From: Gemmatimonadota bacterium
GTDB lineage: Bacteria > Gemmatimonadota > Gemmatimonadetes > Gemmatimonadales > Gemmatimonadaceae
DNA: 64,000 bases
Assembly (NCBI GenBank): GCA_028287305.1
Contig: JAQBPX010000032.1
Span: 1-64,000 of the forward strand
Direction: 5' to 3'
Below the pieces are notes generated by a model, which worked only from the letters and a program-made list of their open reading frames with translations, did not search any database and had not been told where the DNA came from. The position numbers and the translations under genes are program-made. The stretch's first letter is position 1; the number at the start of each line of letters is the position of its first letter. Of the stretch, positions 15,865-23,815 are shown piece by piece.

Positions 15865-18021
15865 TTACGCCAGGTTCATGCGCCGCAGCAGCGCGCTGTA
15901 GCGCGGGTCGGCGCGGAACGCCTGGAACAGCGGGATGCTGTCGAAGGACGAGACGTACAGGTCGCGCTGCTCGCAGGCGGCGTGAAGCGCCTCGAACATC
16001 GCGTCCAGCTCGCCGGCGGCAGCATGGTAGGCGGCCTCGCCGAGACCGGGAAGCTGCCCCGCTGGACGATCGCTGGCGAGAAGGCGCGCGCCAGCGCGGT
16101 CTCCGTCGAGATGCAGCGCAGCGGCAAGGGATCCGCGCCCGCGTCGTTCCCATGGCGCCTGCTCCACGTACCGCCGGAAGCTCGCTACGGCGTCATGCGT
16201 GGCGCCGGACGCGAGCTGCGCGAACGCCGTTGCGAACAGCACCAGGTGCGATCCTGCATCGACGATGCTCGCCTCACGCGCCGCCTCGAGCGCTTCGCGA
16301 TGCCTGCCCGCGGCGTGAAGGCACCACACCACGCCAAAGTGGAAGAGCGGGGAGAGCGGATCCATCCGCAGTGCCATCTGGCTCTGCTCGACTGCCTCCG
16401 CTGTCCGCCCGGCAGGCACCAGGAAATAGACGGCGTGGGTAAACCGCGCTCGCGGCGAAACGTGCTCGCCCGCGAGAGCTTTCTGGAAGCTGCGTGAGGC
16501 GGTCGTCCAGTCGAAGTCGAATACCCCCGCCATCACGGCCAACACCATGTGCGAGTCGCTGTCGTTCGGGTCGATCGCGAGTGCCTTCTCCGCGGCCTGC
16601 CTGGCAAGGAGCTTCATCTCCTCCAGCGGCCGCACGCCCATCAGCGCCAGCACATAGTGACAGAGCGCGAGGCCGCTGTATGCCTGCGCGTAGGAAGGAT
16701 CGATCGCGAGGGCGCGATCGAACTGCTCCTTCGCCCGGTCTACGCTGTCGGGCGTGTTGCGAGCGCGGTAGTGCACTCCCTTGAGCCAGTGCTCCCACGC
16801 CTCCACGCTCACCGCTTGCTGGCGCGGCGCGAGCCGCACCCTGAGCGCATCCGCGATCGCCTGCCCGATCTCGTCCTGGATGGCGAAGACGTCGGTCATG
16901 TCGCCGTCGAATCGCTCCGACCAGAGTTGCGCGCCGTCCGACGCCTGCACGAGTTGCGCGGTCACTCGAATGCGATTGCCCGACCGGCGCACGCTTCCCT
17001 CGAGCACGTGGCGCACGCGCAGCGCGGCGGCGATCGTCGTGATGTCCTGCTCCCTGCCGCGAAATGCGAACGACGAGGTTCGCGCGATCACCTTCAACCC
17101 GTCGGTCCGCGCGAGCAGGTTGAGGATGTCCTCCGCCAGTCCATCGCTGAAATACTCGTTTTCCTTGTCGGCGCTGAGGTTTGCGAAGGGCAGCACCGCG
17201 ATCGACGAGGCCTCCGCCGGCGACTGGCGGCTCGCGAGCACGCTGCTGCATCGCTCGAGCGCTTCCCTCACCTCGCCCATTGTCTGGAAGCGGTCCACAG
17301 TCGCCTTGCGCATGCAGCGCTCGACCAGCTGGCGCACATCGTCGGGCGCCTGGACCGGTGACGGTTCATCGTAGAGCACCGCGGCCAGCGTCTCCACTAC
17401 CGAGCCCGCGTCGAACGCGCGGCGCCCGCTCAGCACCTCGTACATCACCACCCCGAACGAGAACACATCGGAGCGCGAGTCCACTTCCTCGCCCTTCGCT
17501 TGTTCCGGCGACATGTATGGCACGGTGCCCATGATCATGCCGGCCTTCGTGAGCGGCATCGCCTCGGTCGCGTCGTCCTGCGTGGGCACGCTGCGCACCT
17601 TCGCCAGCCCGAAGTCCAGCAGCTTCACTCCTGCCGACGAGAGCAGCACGTTCGCCGGCTTGAGGTCGCGATGCGTGGTGCCCTTCACGTGTGCCGCCTC
17701 GAGCGCGCTGGCCAGCTGCGCGCAGTACTTCAGCGCCGTCTCGAGGGGCAGCGGTCCCTTGAGCTCCGCACCCTCCACGTACTCCATCACCAGGTAGTCC
17801 GGCCCTACGTCGTACAGCGTGCAGATGTGTGGATGGTTCAGCGCCGCGACCGCACGAGCCTCGCGCGCAAACCGGTCGCTGAACGCTTCCGACGACGTCT
17901 TGATCGCAACGATCCGATCGAGCCTGGTATCGCGCGCCTTCCAGACGTCCCCCATTCCGCCGGACCCCAGGCGGGAGAGAATCTCATAGGGGCCGAGCGC
18001 CTGCCCAGCGCGAAGTTTCAT
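15865..18021 (-). CDS. Ser/Thr protein kinase with FlgO-like and TPR domains
   Basis: The 718-residue product begins with a complete eukaryote-type kinase: glycine loop GSGGMG, Lys41 in VAIK, THRDLKPAN (catalytic Asp119), DFG at 136-138 and the activation-loop SPEQ. Residues ~270-400 (SIAVLPFANLSADKENEYFS to VRRSGNRIRVTAQLV) are the FlgO/adenylate-cyclase-associated domain. The rest, to ~700, is a row of TPR-like helices. There is no transmembrane helix, so it is probably cytoplasmic and signals through protein contacts. This architecture is common in Gemmatimonadota, Acidobacteria and myxobacteria. No phosphatase or obvious substrate lies nearby. Confidence 0.93.
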   Translation of the reverse strand: MKLRAGQALGPYEILSRLGSGGMGDVWKARDTRLDRIVAIKTSSEAFSDRFAREARAVAALNHPHICTLYDVGPDYLVMEYVEGAELKGPLPLETALKYCAQLASALEAAHVKGTTHRDLKPANVLLSSAGVKLLDFGLAKVRSVPTQDDATEAMPLTKAGMIMGTVPYMSPEQAKGEEVDSRSDVFSFGVVMYEVLSGRRAFDAGSVVETLAAVLYDEPSPVQAPDDVRQLVERCMRKATVDRFQTMGEVREALERCSSVLASRQSPAEASSIAVLPFANLSADKENEYFSDGLAEDILNLLARTDGLKVIARTSSFAFRGREQDITTIAAALRVRHVLEGSVRRSGNRIRVTAQLVQASDGAQLWSERFDGDMTDVFAIQDEIGQAIADALRVRLAPRQQAVSVEAWEHWLKGVHYRARNTPDSVDRAKEQFDRALAIDPSYAQAYSGLALCHYVLALMGVRPLEEMKLLARQAAEKALAIDPNDSDSHMVLAVMAGVFDFDWTTASRSFQKALAGEHVSPRARFTHAVYFLVPAGRTAEAVEQSQMALRMDPLSPLFHFGVVWCLHAAGRHREALEAAREASIVDAGSHLVLFATAFAQLASGATHDAVASFRRYVEQAPWERRGRGSLAAALHLDGDRAGARLLASDRPAGQLPGLGEAAYHAAAGELDAMFEALHAACEQRDLYVSSFDSIPLFQAFRADPRYSALLRRMNLA

Positions 18022-18061
18022 GTGCGAACGAGGGGGATCGAGCGAGAGGGCGACGCACGCG

Positions 18062-18811
18062 CTATTCCTGCTGCCGGAGGATAATAGCGGAGTCGGCTGC
18101 CTGCTGCCTCCACTTCCCGGAGTCCACGCCCTTCACGATCAGCCAGAGCGTGAGGGCCAGCTCAGCCAGCGCGGCCGGCATGATGAAGGCGAAGTACTTC
18201 GTGGCGAACGGTGGCCAGAAGAAGCTCAGCCACACCGTGCCGGCCACCATCATCAGCACGCCGAGGGCCCGCGGCAGGAAGGTGGACCGGTAGATCAGGT
18301 AGCCCGTGCAGAGCCCGAAGAAGGCGAAGCAGATCAGGGCGACGCCGTACCCCTGTGAGTACAGCCGCAGGAACAGGTACGAGACAGCCTGCAGCTGGGC
18401 GACCGTGAAGACGCCGAGGAACTTCGCGCGGCCGAGCAGCACCAGCGGCGCGAGCTGGAACGAGGTGGCGAACCCCTGGATGGCGCATCCCAGCGCGCCG
18501 AACAACAGGGCGACGAGCGCCACGTTCCGGTCGACTGGCTTGAACAGGCGATAGAACAGCGCAACGACCACCACGTAGGTCGCGACCACCAGGATGTCGC
18601 CGCCGAACGCCAGCAGGTATGCCGACTGGTGCGCCTGGATGTTCACTGCCGTGGCGACTGCGTCACCCGCGACGACCAGTCCGCGGCGGGCGAACGTACC
18701 GAGTCCCCCCACCACCATCATGAGGGCGTAGAACGTGCCGGCCACGCGGGCCGTCGCATGCGGAGATGCTTGCGGAGATGCTTGAGGGGATGCTTGAATG
18801 GTTGTGTTCAT
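18062..18811 (-). CDS. DUF4386 family integral membrane protein
   Basis: The 249-residue protein has about six membrane segments with the DUF4386 pattern: RVAGTFYALMMVVGGLGTF, then LLFGALGCAIQGFAT, then FFGLCTGYLIYRSTFLPR and VLMMVAGTVWLSFF. Its function is unknown. The N-terminus holds a tandem QASP repeat encoded by a 12-base DNA repeat, so its length may vary between strains. The gene is divergent from the AraC-type regulator (77 bases apart), which makes it a natural candidate target of that regulator. Confidence 0.87.
   Translation of the reverse strand: MNTTIQASPQASPQASPHATARVAGTFYALMMVVGGLGTFARRGLVVAGDAVATAVNIQAHQSAYLLAFGGDILVVATYVVVVALFYRLFKPVDRNVALVALLFGALGCAIQGFATSFQLAPLVLLGRAKFLGVFTVAQLQAVSYLFLRLYSQGYGVALICFAFFGLCTGYLIYRSTFLPRALGVLMMVAGTVWLSFFWPPFATKYFAFIMPAALAELALTLWLIVKGVDSGKWRQQAADSAIILRQQE
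18760..18795 (-). repeat. 12-base in-frame tandem repeat in the DUF4386 gene start
   Basis: Three copies of a 12-base unit (GCGGAGATGCTT on the plus strand, the third copy with two changes) sit head to tail. On the coding strand each encodes Gln-Ala-Ser-Pro, giving QASPQASPQASP near residues 6-17. Slippage would change the protein by four residues without a frameshift. Confidence 0.85.
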
Positions 18812-18888
18812 GCGCTACCCTACGGCATCCTGAAACGGACGGACATGACGCGCCGTACCAACAACATGGCATTTGGTTGCGAGGGAGC

Positions 18889-19962
18889 GTGAAGGCAACG
18901 CGCGAGCTGACGATCGCGGCGACCGCCACGAGGGCACTGATGGAGCTGGCGATATCGAAGGGAGCCAGTCGCTCCGCCCTGCTGGCACGATCTCGCATCG
19001 AGCGCGCACTGCTGGAGGACGTCGACGCACGCATCCCATTCAGCAGCTACGTGGCGCTCATGAAGTCCGCACAGGAGCTGTGCAACGATCCCGCGCTCGC
19101 CCTTCACTTCGGTGAGGCGGTGGGCCCGGACGAGATCTCGCTCGGGAACTCGGTCGGCGGCGTGAGCAACCTCCAGGAGGCGCTCACCCAGGGCAATCGC
19201 TACGCGCCGCTCGCTGTGGAGGTGGAAGTGGACGGACCCGGCGAACGATTCCAGGTTCGCATGATCGACGGTGCGCCCTGGTTCGTGGATGCCCGCCGGA
19301 ATCCCAACGACTTCCCCGAGCTCACGGAGTCGGCCTTCGCCCGCATGACGTGCACCAGTCGCGCGCACCTCGGCGGCCGCACGGCGTACACGTGCGTGCA
19401 CTTCACGCACGCCGACCCCGGCTATCGCGCCGAGTACGAGCGGATATTCGCGGTGCCGGTCGTCTTCGGCAGTGACCGCAACGCGTTGAAGCTCGACGAA
19501 ACAGTCATGGCCACCTTCCAGTATCCCACGCCGCCACGCAACGTGACGCGCGTGGTGCGCGACCATGCCGACGCGCTGCTCCAGAAGCTGGAGCGTGCCG
19601 AGTCGACAAGGGACCGCGTCGAGAAGCTACTGGCCCCGCTGCTGGGCTCCGGCGACGTGCAGATAACGATGGTCGCCGCTGCGCTCTGCTGCAGTCGCCA
19701 GTCGCTGTTTCGGAAGTTGAAGGTCGAGGGCGTGACGTTCGAGCAGCTGCTCGATGAGCTCCGCCACAAGGAGGCGATCCGCCACCTTGGCGAACGTGGC
19801 GCCTCGGTGAAGGAGGCCGCTCGCCTGGTGGGCTACTCGGATCCCGCGTCGTTCTCTCGCGCGTTCAAGCGCTGGACAGGATCGAGTCCCCGGGGTTACG
19901 CGGCGAAGCTGGCGCGCACATCCATGGAAGTGCCGAGCAGCTCGAGCACTCCGGCCGGGTAG
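18889..19962 (+). CDS. AraC-family regulator with arabinose-binding-like (PF12625) N-domain
   Basis: The chosen GTG at 18889 follows GAGGGA and yields 357 residues; the frame extends upstream to 18766 but that part overlaps the divergent gene. The N-terminal two thirds resemble the PF12625 sensor domain of OruR-type regulators (ALALHFGEAVGPDEISLGN). The C-terminus has two helix-turn-helix motifs: ITMVAAALCCSRQSLFRKLK, and SVKEAARLVGYSDPASFSRA followed by FKRWTGSSPRGY. The end overlaps the convergent Nudix gene by 67 bases. The likely target is the divergent DUF4386 gene, though the ligand is unknown. Confidence 0.88.
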   Translation: MKATRELTIAATATRALMELAISKGASRSALLARSRIERALLEDVDARIPFSSYVALMKSAQELCNDPALALHFGEAVGPDEISLGNSVGGVSNLQEALTQGNRYAPLAVEVEVDGPGERFQVRMIDGAPWFVDARRNPNDFPELTESAFARMTCTSRAHLGGRTAYTCVHFTHADPGYRAEYERIFAVPVVFGSDRNALKLDETVMATFQYPTPPRNVTRVVRDHADALLQKLERAESTRDRVEKLLAPLLGSGDVQITMVAAALCCSRQSLFRKLKVEGVTFEQLLDELRHKEAIRHLGERGASVKEAARLVGYSDPASFSRAFKRWTGSSPRGYAAKLARTSMEVPSSSSTPAG

Positions 19963-20363
19963 ACCGGCGTCGAGCGGGCTCGCAGCTCGTCGATCGAGAC
20001 CCACACGGCGTCGTGCGTGTTGCCGTCGGTGTCCACCGACTGGAACTCGTCTCGCGCGAGGGCGCGCGCGTCCACGATCCGGACGGAGAAGAGGAAGACC
20101 ACCTCGTGCCCCGCCTCCCCGCGGTAGGTGAAGCGGTTCTCCAGCACGCCGAGCAGCTCCAGCTGCTCGAGGGCGAGGCCCAGTTCCTCCTGCCACTCGC
20201 GCACCACGGCGTCCGACGCGAGCTCGCCGAACTCCACGCCTCCACCGATCACGCGATAGAAGCGCTCAGCCTTCATGGGGTCGTATCCCCGCTCGAGGAG
20301 GATCCGGTCGCCGTGCCGGCAAATCGCGCCTGCCACGATGCGGATGGAGTTGGCCATGACCAT
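19896..20363 (-). CDS. Nudix hydrolase
   Basis: The Nudix box is intact: G-x5-E-x7-REWQEELGL inside GGVEFGELASDAVVREWQEE. The family cleaves nucleoside diphosphate-linked compounds using Mg2+; the substrate cannot be read from sequence. The 155-residue frame begins MVMANS, so the true start is the ATG at 20363 or 20357. A TATAAA box (20366-20371) lies so close that a message from it would begin at about the second ATG, suggesting a leaderless transcript. The 3' end overlaps the AraC gene tail-to-tail by 67 bases. Confidence 0.93.
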   Translation of the reverse strand: MVMANSIRIVAGAICRHGDRILLERGYDPMKAERFYRVIGGGVEFGELASDAVVREWQEELGLALEQLELLGVLENRFTYRGEAGHEVVFLFSVRIVDARALARDEFQSVDTDGNTHDAVWVSIDELRARSTPVYPAGVLELLGTSMDVRASFAA

Positions 20364-20381
20364 ACTTTATATCACAGAGTA
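20363..20381. promoter_or_regulatory. 19-base dyad at the Nudix/YCII divergent promoter
   Basis: TACTTTATATCACAGAGTA is an imperfect inverted repeat (TACTTT / AGAGTA arms). It matches the perfect dyad at 23763-23781, read on the opposite strand, at 17 of 19 positions. It overlaps the Nudix gene's -10 region and start codon, so a bound protein should affect that gene. It may also affect the YCII-ECF42 pair, whose first ATG is 130 bases downstream. Confidence 0.6.
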
Positions 20382-20511
20382 CTTTCTTGCAATAGCTGCC
20401 CTCTTCGTAGATTGCCAGACCCCCTGAAAAGGGATGTAGAGAATTCCCGGTCGGCTCCGACTTCCCTGCAGAGGCGCCAGTTCCGGCGTCCGCAACCAGG
20501 AGAAACACGTC

Positions 20512-20907
20512 ATGAAGTACATGCTGATGATGAACACCCCGCGCGGCACCGGCGACTACGCGGTGGGCAAGTGGAGCCGCGAGGATTTCCAGGCCCACAT
20601 CGCCTTCATGCACGCCTTCAACAAGGAGCTGACCGACGCCGGCGAACTCGTGGACGCGCAGGGACTGGCCATGCCCGGCGAGGCGAAGCTGGTGCGCGCG
20701 TCGAAGTCCGGTGGCGCGCCCGTGACGGATGGCGTGTTCCCCGAAACCAAGGAGTTCCTGGCGGGCTTCTGGATCATCGACGTCGAATCGGCCGATCGCG
20801 CGTACGAAGTCGCTGCGCGCGCATCCACCGCGCCCGGACCGGTTGGCGCACCGATGTACATGTCCATCGAGGTGCGGCAGGTCATGAGCGGACCGCCCAC
20901 CGACTGA
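20512..20907 (+). CDS. YCII-related (DGPF) domain protein
   Basis: The 131-residue product starts MKYMLMMNTPRGTGDY after a clear AGGAG and has the YCII fold, with FPETKEFLAGFWIIDVESADRAYEVAARA as the diagnostic half. Such proteins are small dimers with a conserved His/Asp pocket; some are dehalogenase- or lactone-isomerase-like. The stop overlaps the ECF sigma factor start as TGATG. The DGPF-ECF42 pairing is well established, and the protein is thought to be part of, or a target of, that regulon. Confidence 0.92.
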   Translation: MKYMLMMNTPRGTGDYAVGKWSREDFQAHIAFMHAFNKELTDAGELVDAQGLAMPGEAKLVRASKSGGAPVTDGVFPETKEFLAGFWIIDVESADRAYEVAARASTAPGPVGAPMYMSIEVRQVMSGPPTD

Positions 20908-22163
20908 TGTCCGAAGGCCACGAGATCCCACACCTGCTGCGCGACCTCGCGCCGCAGGTGCTGGGCGCCGTGTCCCGAAGGCACGACGACTTCGCCGCCG
21001 CGGAGGATGCCGTGCAGGACGCCCTGATCGCCGCGTCCACGCAATGGCCCGTGGAAGGCATTCCGGCGAACCCGCGCGGGTGGCTCTATCACGTCGCCAT
21101 GCGCCGCATCACCGACCATCTCCGCAGCGAGCTTGCCCGCCGCCGCCGGGAAGAGGCGGTGGGTGGCGAGCTGTGGGCCGAGTGGGCATTCGTGCCCCCG
21201 CCCGATGGCGACGTGAACGTGGAACGGGACGACACCCTCCTCCTGCTCTTCATGTGCTGCCATCCCGCGCTCTCCACGTCGTCGGCGATCGCGCTCACGC
21301 TGCGCGCGGTGGGAGGCCTGACCACCGCGGAGATCGCGAACGCGTTCCTGGTTCCCGAGGCGACCATGGCGCAGCGGATCAGTCGCGCGAAGCAGGCGAT
21401 CAAGGCGTCGGGCGCGTCGTTCATCATGCCTGACGCGGCGGGCCAGGAAGCGCGGCTCGGCGCGGTGCTGCACGTCCTCTACCTGGTGTTCAACGAGGGC
21501 TACACGAGCAGCGTCGGCCCGGATCTCAACCGCACGGACCTCTCCAGCGAGGCGATCCGGCTGGCGCGCGCGATTCACGCCGCGCGCCCCGGTGATCGCG
21601 AGGTCACGGGACTGCTCGCACTCATGCTGCTCACCGACGCGCGGCGCGCGGCGAGGACGGGCGCCGGCGGCGAGCTCATTCCCCTCGACGAGCAGGACCG
21701 CAGCCGCTGGAATCGCGAGCTCATCGAGGAAGGATCGGCGCTCGTCGCGCGCGCGCTCACCAGCTCACGCCGTCCCGGGCCATACCAGCTGCAGGCGGCG
21801 ATCGCTGCGCTTCACGACGAGGCGGAGAGCACCGCCACGACGGACTGGTCGGAGATACGCGCGTTCTACGAGTTGCTGATGTCCACGAGCGACAACCCAA
21901 TGGCTTCCCTCAGCCACGCGATCGCCACCGCGATGGTGGATGGTCCGCAGGCCGGACTTGCACTCCTGGCCGAGCTGGAGCGAGACACACGCGTCGCGAA
22001 GCATTACCGGCTCCACGCCGTGCGCGCGCACTTCCTCGAGATGGCCGGCGACGCGCGTGGCGCGAGGGCCAGCTACCTGCAGGCAGGGGAGGGAACTACG
22101 AGTCTTCCCGAGCGGAACTACCTGTTCGCGAAGGCTGCGCGCCTTCGCGAATCGGCTGGGTAG
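20907..22163 (+). CDS. ECF42-type RNA polymerase sigma factor with C-terminal extension
   Basis: The 418-residue protein has a sigma-70 region 2 (DFAAAEDAVQDALIAA, then NPRGWLYHVAMRRITDHLR) and region 4 (GLTTAEIANAFLVPEATMAQ, RISRAKQAI). It then has a ~230-residue helical C-terminus with a YLVFNEGYTSS motif and TPR-like helices, as in group ECF42. No anti-sigma factor is nearby; in this group the C-terminal extension is proposed to control activity. The start ATG overlaps the YCII stop by one base. The 3' end overlaps the convergent membrane-protein gene by 68 bases. Confidence 0.94.
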   Translation: MSEGHEIPHLLRDLAPQVLGAVSRRHDDFAAAEDAVQDALIAASTQWPVEGIPANPRGWLYHVAMRRITDHLRSELARRRREEAVGGELWAEWAFVPPPDGDVNVERDDTLLLLFMCCHPALSTSSAIALTLRAVGGLTTAEIANAFLVPEATMAQRISRAKQAIKASGASFIMPDAAGQEARLGAVLHVLYLVFNEGYTSSVGPDLNRTDLSSEAIRLARAIHAARPGDREVTGLLALMLLTDARRAARTGAGGELIPLDEQDRSRWNRELIEEGSALVARALTSSRRPGPYQLQAAIAALHDEAESTATTDWSEIRAFYELLMSTSDNPMASLSHAIATAMVDGPQAGLALLAELERDTRVAKHYRLHAVRAHFLEMAGDARGARASYLQAGEGTTSLPERNYLFAKAARLRESAG

Positions 22164-22632
22164 CGAGCGGGTCGCCCTCGCCGAGCGACGGTACACTCTC
22201 GCGCTCGCGAATCGACTTGCCCGCCCTGCGCGCAACCAGTAGCGTCGCCGTGGCGGCCGCCGCTCCCATGAGGATGAGGATCACCAGGTTGGCGATCGCA
22301 TCCGACGGCGACCAGCGACTGAACGCGTTGAGGGCGAGCAGCAGGAAGACGAGCAGTCCCCCGCCCGCGCCCATCGCCGCGAATCGGGCGAGTGACAGGC
22401 GCTCGAACCGGCTGTCCCCCGCGGTGAGCGCGAGCACGCCCGAGAACGCCGCACCCACCGGGAACGCGATCACCGCGGTCCTCGCCGCGAGGCCGAGCAG
22501 CTCGCCGAGGGAGTTGCCGCTCGTGAGCATCCAGGCCGACACCGCGACCAGCCCACTCACCACCCCCACTCCGGCGGCGAAGGTCAGGCCCGTGACGATC
22601 AACCCGCGTGCGACCTTCATCCAGCGAGGCAT
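22096..22632 (-). CDS. Four-helix membrane protein, paralogue of 52006-52437
   Basis: The 178-residue product has about four membrane helices and a hydrophilic C-terminal tail of ~40 residues. The central motif RFERLSLARFAAMGAGGGLL matches SFDRMSLARFAGWGAVGGLL in the protein at 52006-52437, so the two are paralogues. The tail overlaps the end of the sigma-factor gene in the opposite direction. GGAG seven bases before the ATG at 22632 supports the start. The function is unknown. Confidence 0.78.
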   Translation of the reverse strand: MPRWMKVARGLIVTGLTFAAGVGVVSGLVAVSAWMLTSGNSLGELLGLAARTAVIAFPVGAAFSGVLALTAGDSRFERLSLARFAAMGAGGGLLVFLLLALNAFSRWSPSDAIANLVILILMGAAAATATLLVARRAGKSIRERESVPSLGEGDPLATQPIREGAQPSRTGSSAREDS

Positions 22633-22650
22633 GATGACTCCATTGGGGGT

Positions 22651-23511
22651 TTACGCGGGCACATGCACGCGCTCCTTGATGTGCTTGAGGTTCGCCACGA
22701 TGGTGAACGTCATGATCACGAGCAGCGACCACGAGCTCCACTTCCCCACATGCACGGACGTCCAGGCGCCGAGCTGGTCCGGATAGCGCCAGACTCCGAA
22801 GAACGTGCTGATGTTCTCCGCGAGCCAGACGAAGAATCCGATGAGCAGGAACGACGCGAGGAGTGGCATGGTGCAGTCGCGGTCTCGCGGGCGAAACACC
22901 ACCGTCGTGCGAGCGTAGAGGCCGAGCACCACCGCGCTGAGGTACCAGCGCAGGTCGGGCATGAAGTGATGCGTGAAGAAGTTCGCATAGATCGCGATCG
23001 CCACCGTGGCAGCCATCCAGTACGGGGGGTGATGCCGGATGCGCAGGTCGAACAACCGCCACGACTGGATGATGTAGCTCCCGACCGCTGCGTACATGAA
23101 TCCCGAGAAGAGCGGGACGCCGTGCACCTTGGTCCACGCGAAGTCCGGGTAGCTCCACGAGTGTACGGCGCTCGACGTCTTGAAGAGCTCCAGCACGAAG
23201 CCGAGCAGGTGGAAGATCGTGATGGCCTTGAGTTCGTCCACGGTTTCCACCCTGGCCCACAGCATTCCCCCCTGGATCGCCAGCGCGATGAGGAGCAACA
23301 GGTCGTAGCGCGGCATCCCGAGCATGCCCGCTCGCGGCACCCCGAACACCGCGAGGAAGAACAGTCCGGCGAACAGGCACGCGCGCGCGTTCTTCAGGCC
23401 GAACCACAGGAACTCCCGAAGCGCCGAGCCCATGGAGGGCCGATGCAGCCTCAACGCGATGAGCGCCGCACTGAGCTCGAAGGCCAATAGGCGAACTCGG
23501 GCTCGGAACAC
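22651..23511 (-). CDS. DUF817 family integral membrane protein
   Basis: The 286-residue protein has seven or eight hydrophobic segments and DUF817 landmarks: LREFLWFGLKNARACLFAG, then FKTSSAVHSWSYPDFAW, then FTHHFMPDLRWYL and FGVWRYPDQLG. The family has no known role. The GTG at 23511 overlaps the DUF2164 gene by 61 bases; an ATG at 23433, 18 bases after that gene, would drop 26 residues and is a real alternative. DUF2164 and DUF817 appear to be one transcription unit. Confidence 0.85.
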   Translation of the reverse strand: MFRARVRLLAFELSAALIALRLHRPSMGSALREFLWFGLKNARACLFAGLFFLAVFGVPRAGMLGMPRYDLLLLIALAIQGGMLWARVETVDELKAITIFHLLGFVLELFKTSSAVHSWSYPDFAWTKVHGVPLFSGFMYAAVGSYIIQSWRLFDLRIRHHPPYWMAATVAIAIYANFFTHHFMPDLRWYLSAVVLGLYARTTVVFRPRDRDCTMPLLASFLLIGFFVWLAENISTFFGVWRYPDQLGAWTSVHVGKWSSWSLLVIMTFTIVANLKHIKERVHVPA

Positions 23512-23723
23512 GCCCCATCCAGGTCGGCGACCCGGTCCCGCAGGTATACCTGCGCATCGCCGATCGCTGCGTTGTAGATGGTGGGCGCGATCTCCTTGAG
23601 GATAAAGTCGAGCATCAACCCGGCCTTCAGCTCACCCACTTCCTGCTCGAGCTCCTCGGACAGGTAGCGCCTGAGCGACGCGATCGACTGTGTCCTCGCG
23701 ATGTCGGAGATGGCGATGGTCAT
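23451..23723 (-). CDS. DUF2164 family protein
   Basis: From the ATG at 23723 the product has 90 residues. SIASLRRYLSEELEQEVGEL, LKAGLMLDFILKEIAPTIYN, DAQVYLRDRVADLDGACSEP and EFAYW fit DUF2164, a short helical domain of unknown function. The family typically ends near EPEFxYW; here a short arginine-rich tail follows and overlaps the DUF817 start. The gene is transcribed away from the kinase gene at 23816 through a shared regulatory region carrying a perfect 19-base dyad. Confidence 0.85.
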   Translation of the reverse strand: MTIAISDIARTQSIASLRRYLSEELEQEVGELKAGLMLDFILKEIAPTIYNAAIGDAQVYLRDRVADLDGACSEPEFAYWPSSSVRRSSR

Positions 23724-23739
23724 GGATGCGTTTCGGAGG

Positions 23740-23781
23740 TTGCAGGGAGCATGAGGGCGAGGTACTTTGTGATACAAAGTA
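23740..23781. promoter_or_regulatory. Divergent promoter region with perfect 19-base dyad
   Basis: TACTTTGTGATACAAAGTA at 23763-23781 is a perfect dyad with 8-base arms and a 3-base spacer. On the plus strand TTGCAG (23740-23745) and TACTTT (23763-23768) are 17 bases apart, fitting a kinase promoter. On the minus strand TTGAAC and the same arm TACTTT are about 18 bases apart, fitting DUF2164. Thus each arm may serve as a -10 box for one direction. Confidence 0.55.
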
Positions 23782-23815
23782 ACACGGTATCGGGCGCAAG
23801 TTCAAATCCCACGCG

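Noticed and set aside
18766-18888. An upstream extension of the AraC gene beginning at an ATG
   Set aside because: It lies over the start of the divergent DUF4386 gene and consists of its repeat read backwards; the GTG at 18889 has a better upstream signal.
23791-23812. A tRNA T-loop-like string (GTTCAAATCCC) before the kinase gene
   Set aside because: The flanks cannot form a 5-base-pair T stem and no acceptor, D or anticodon arm is found around it.
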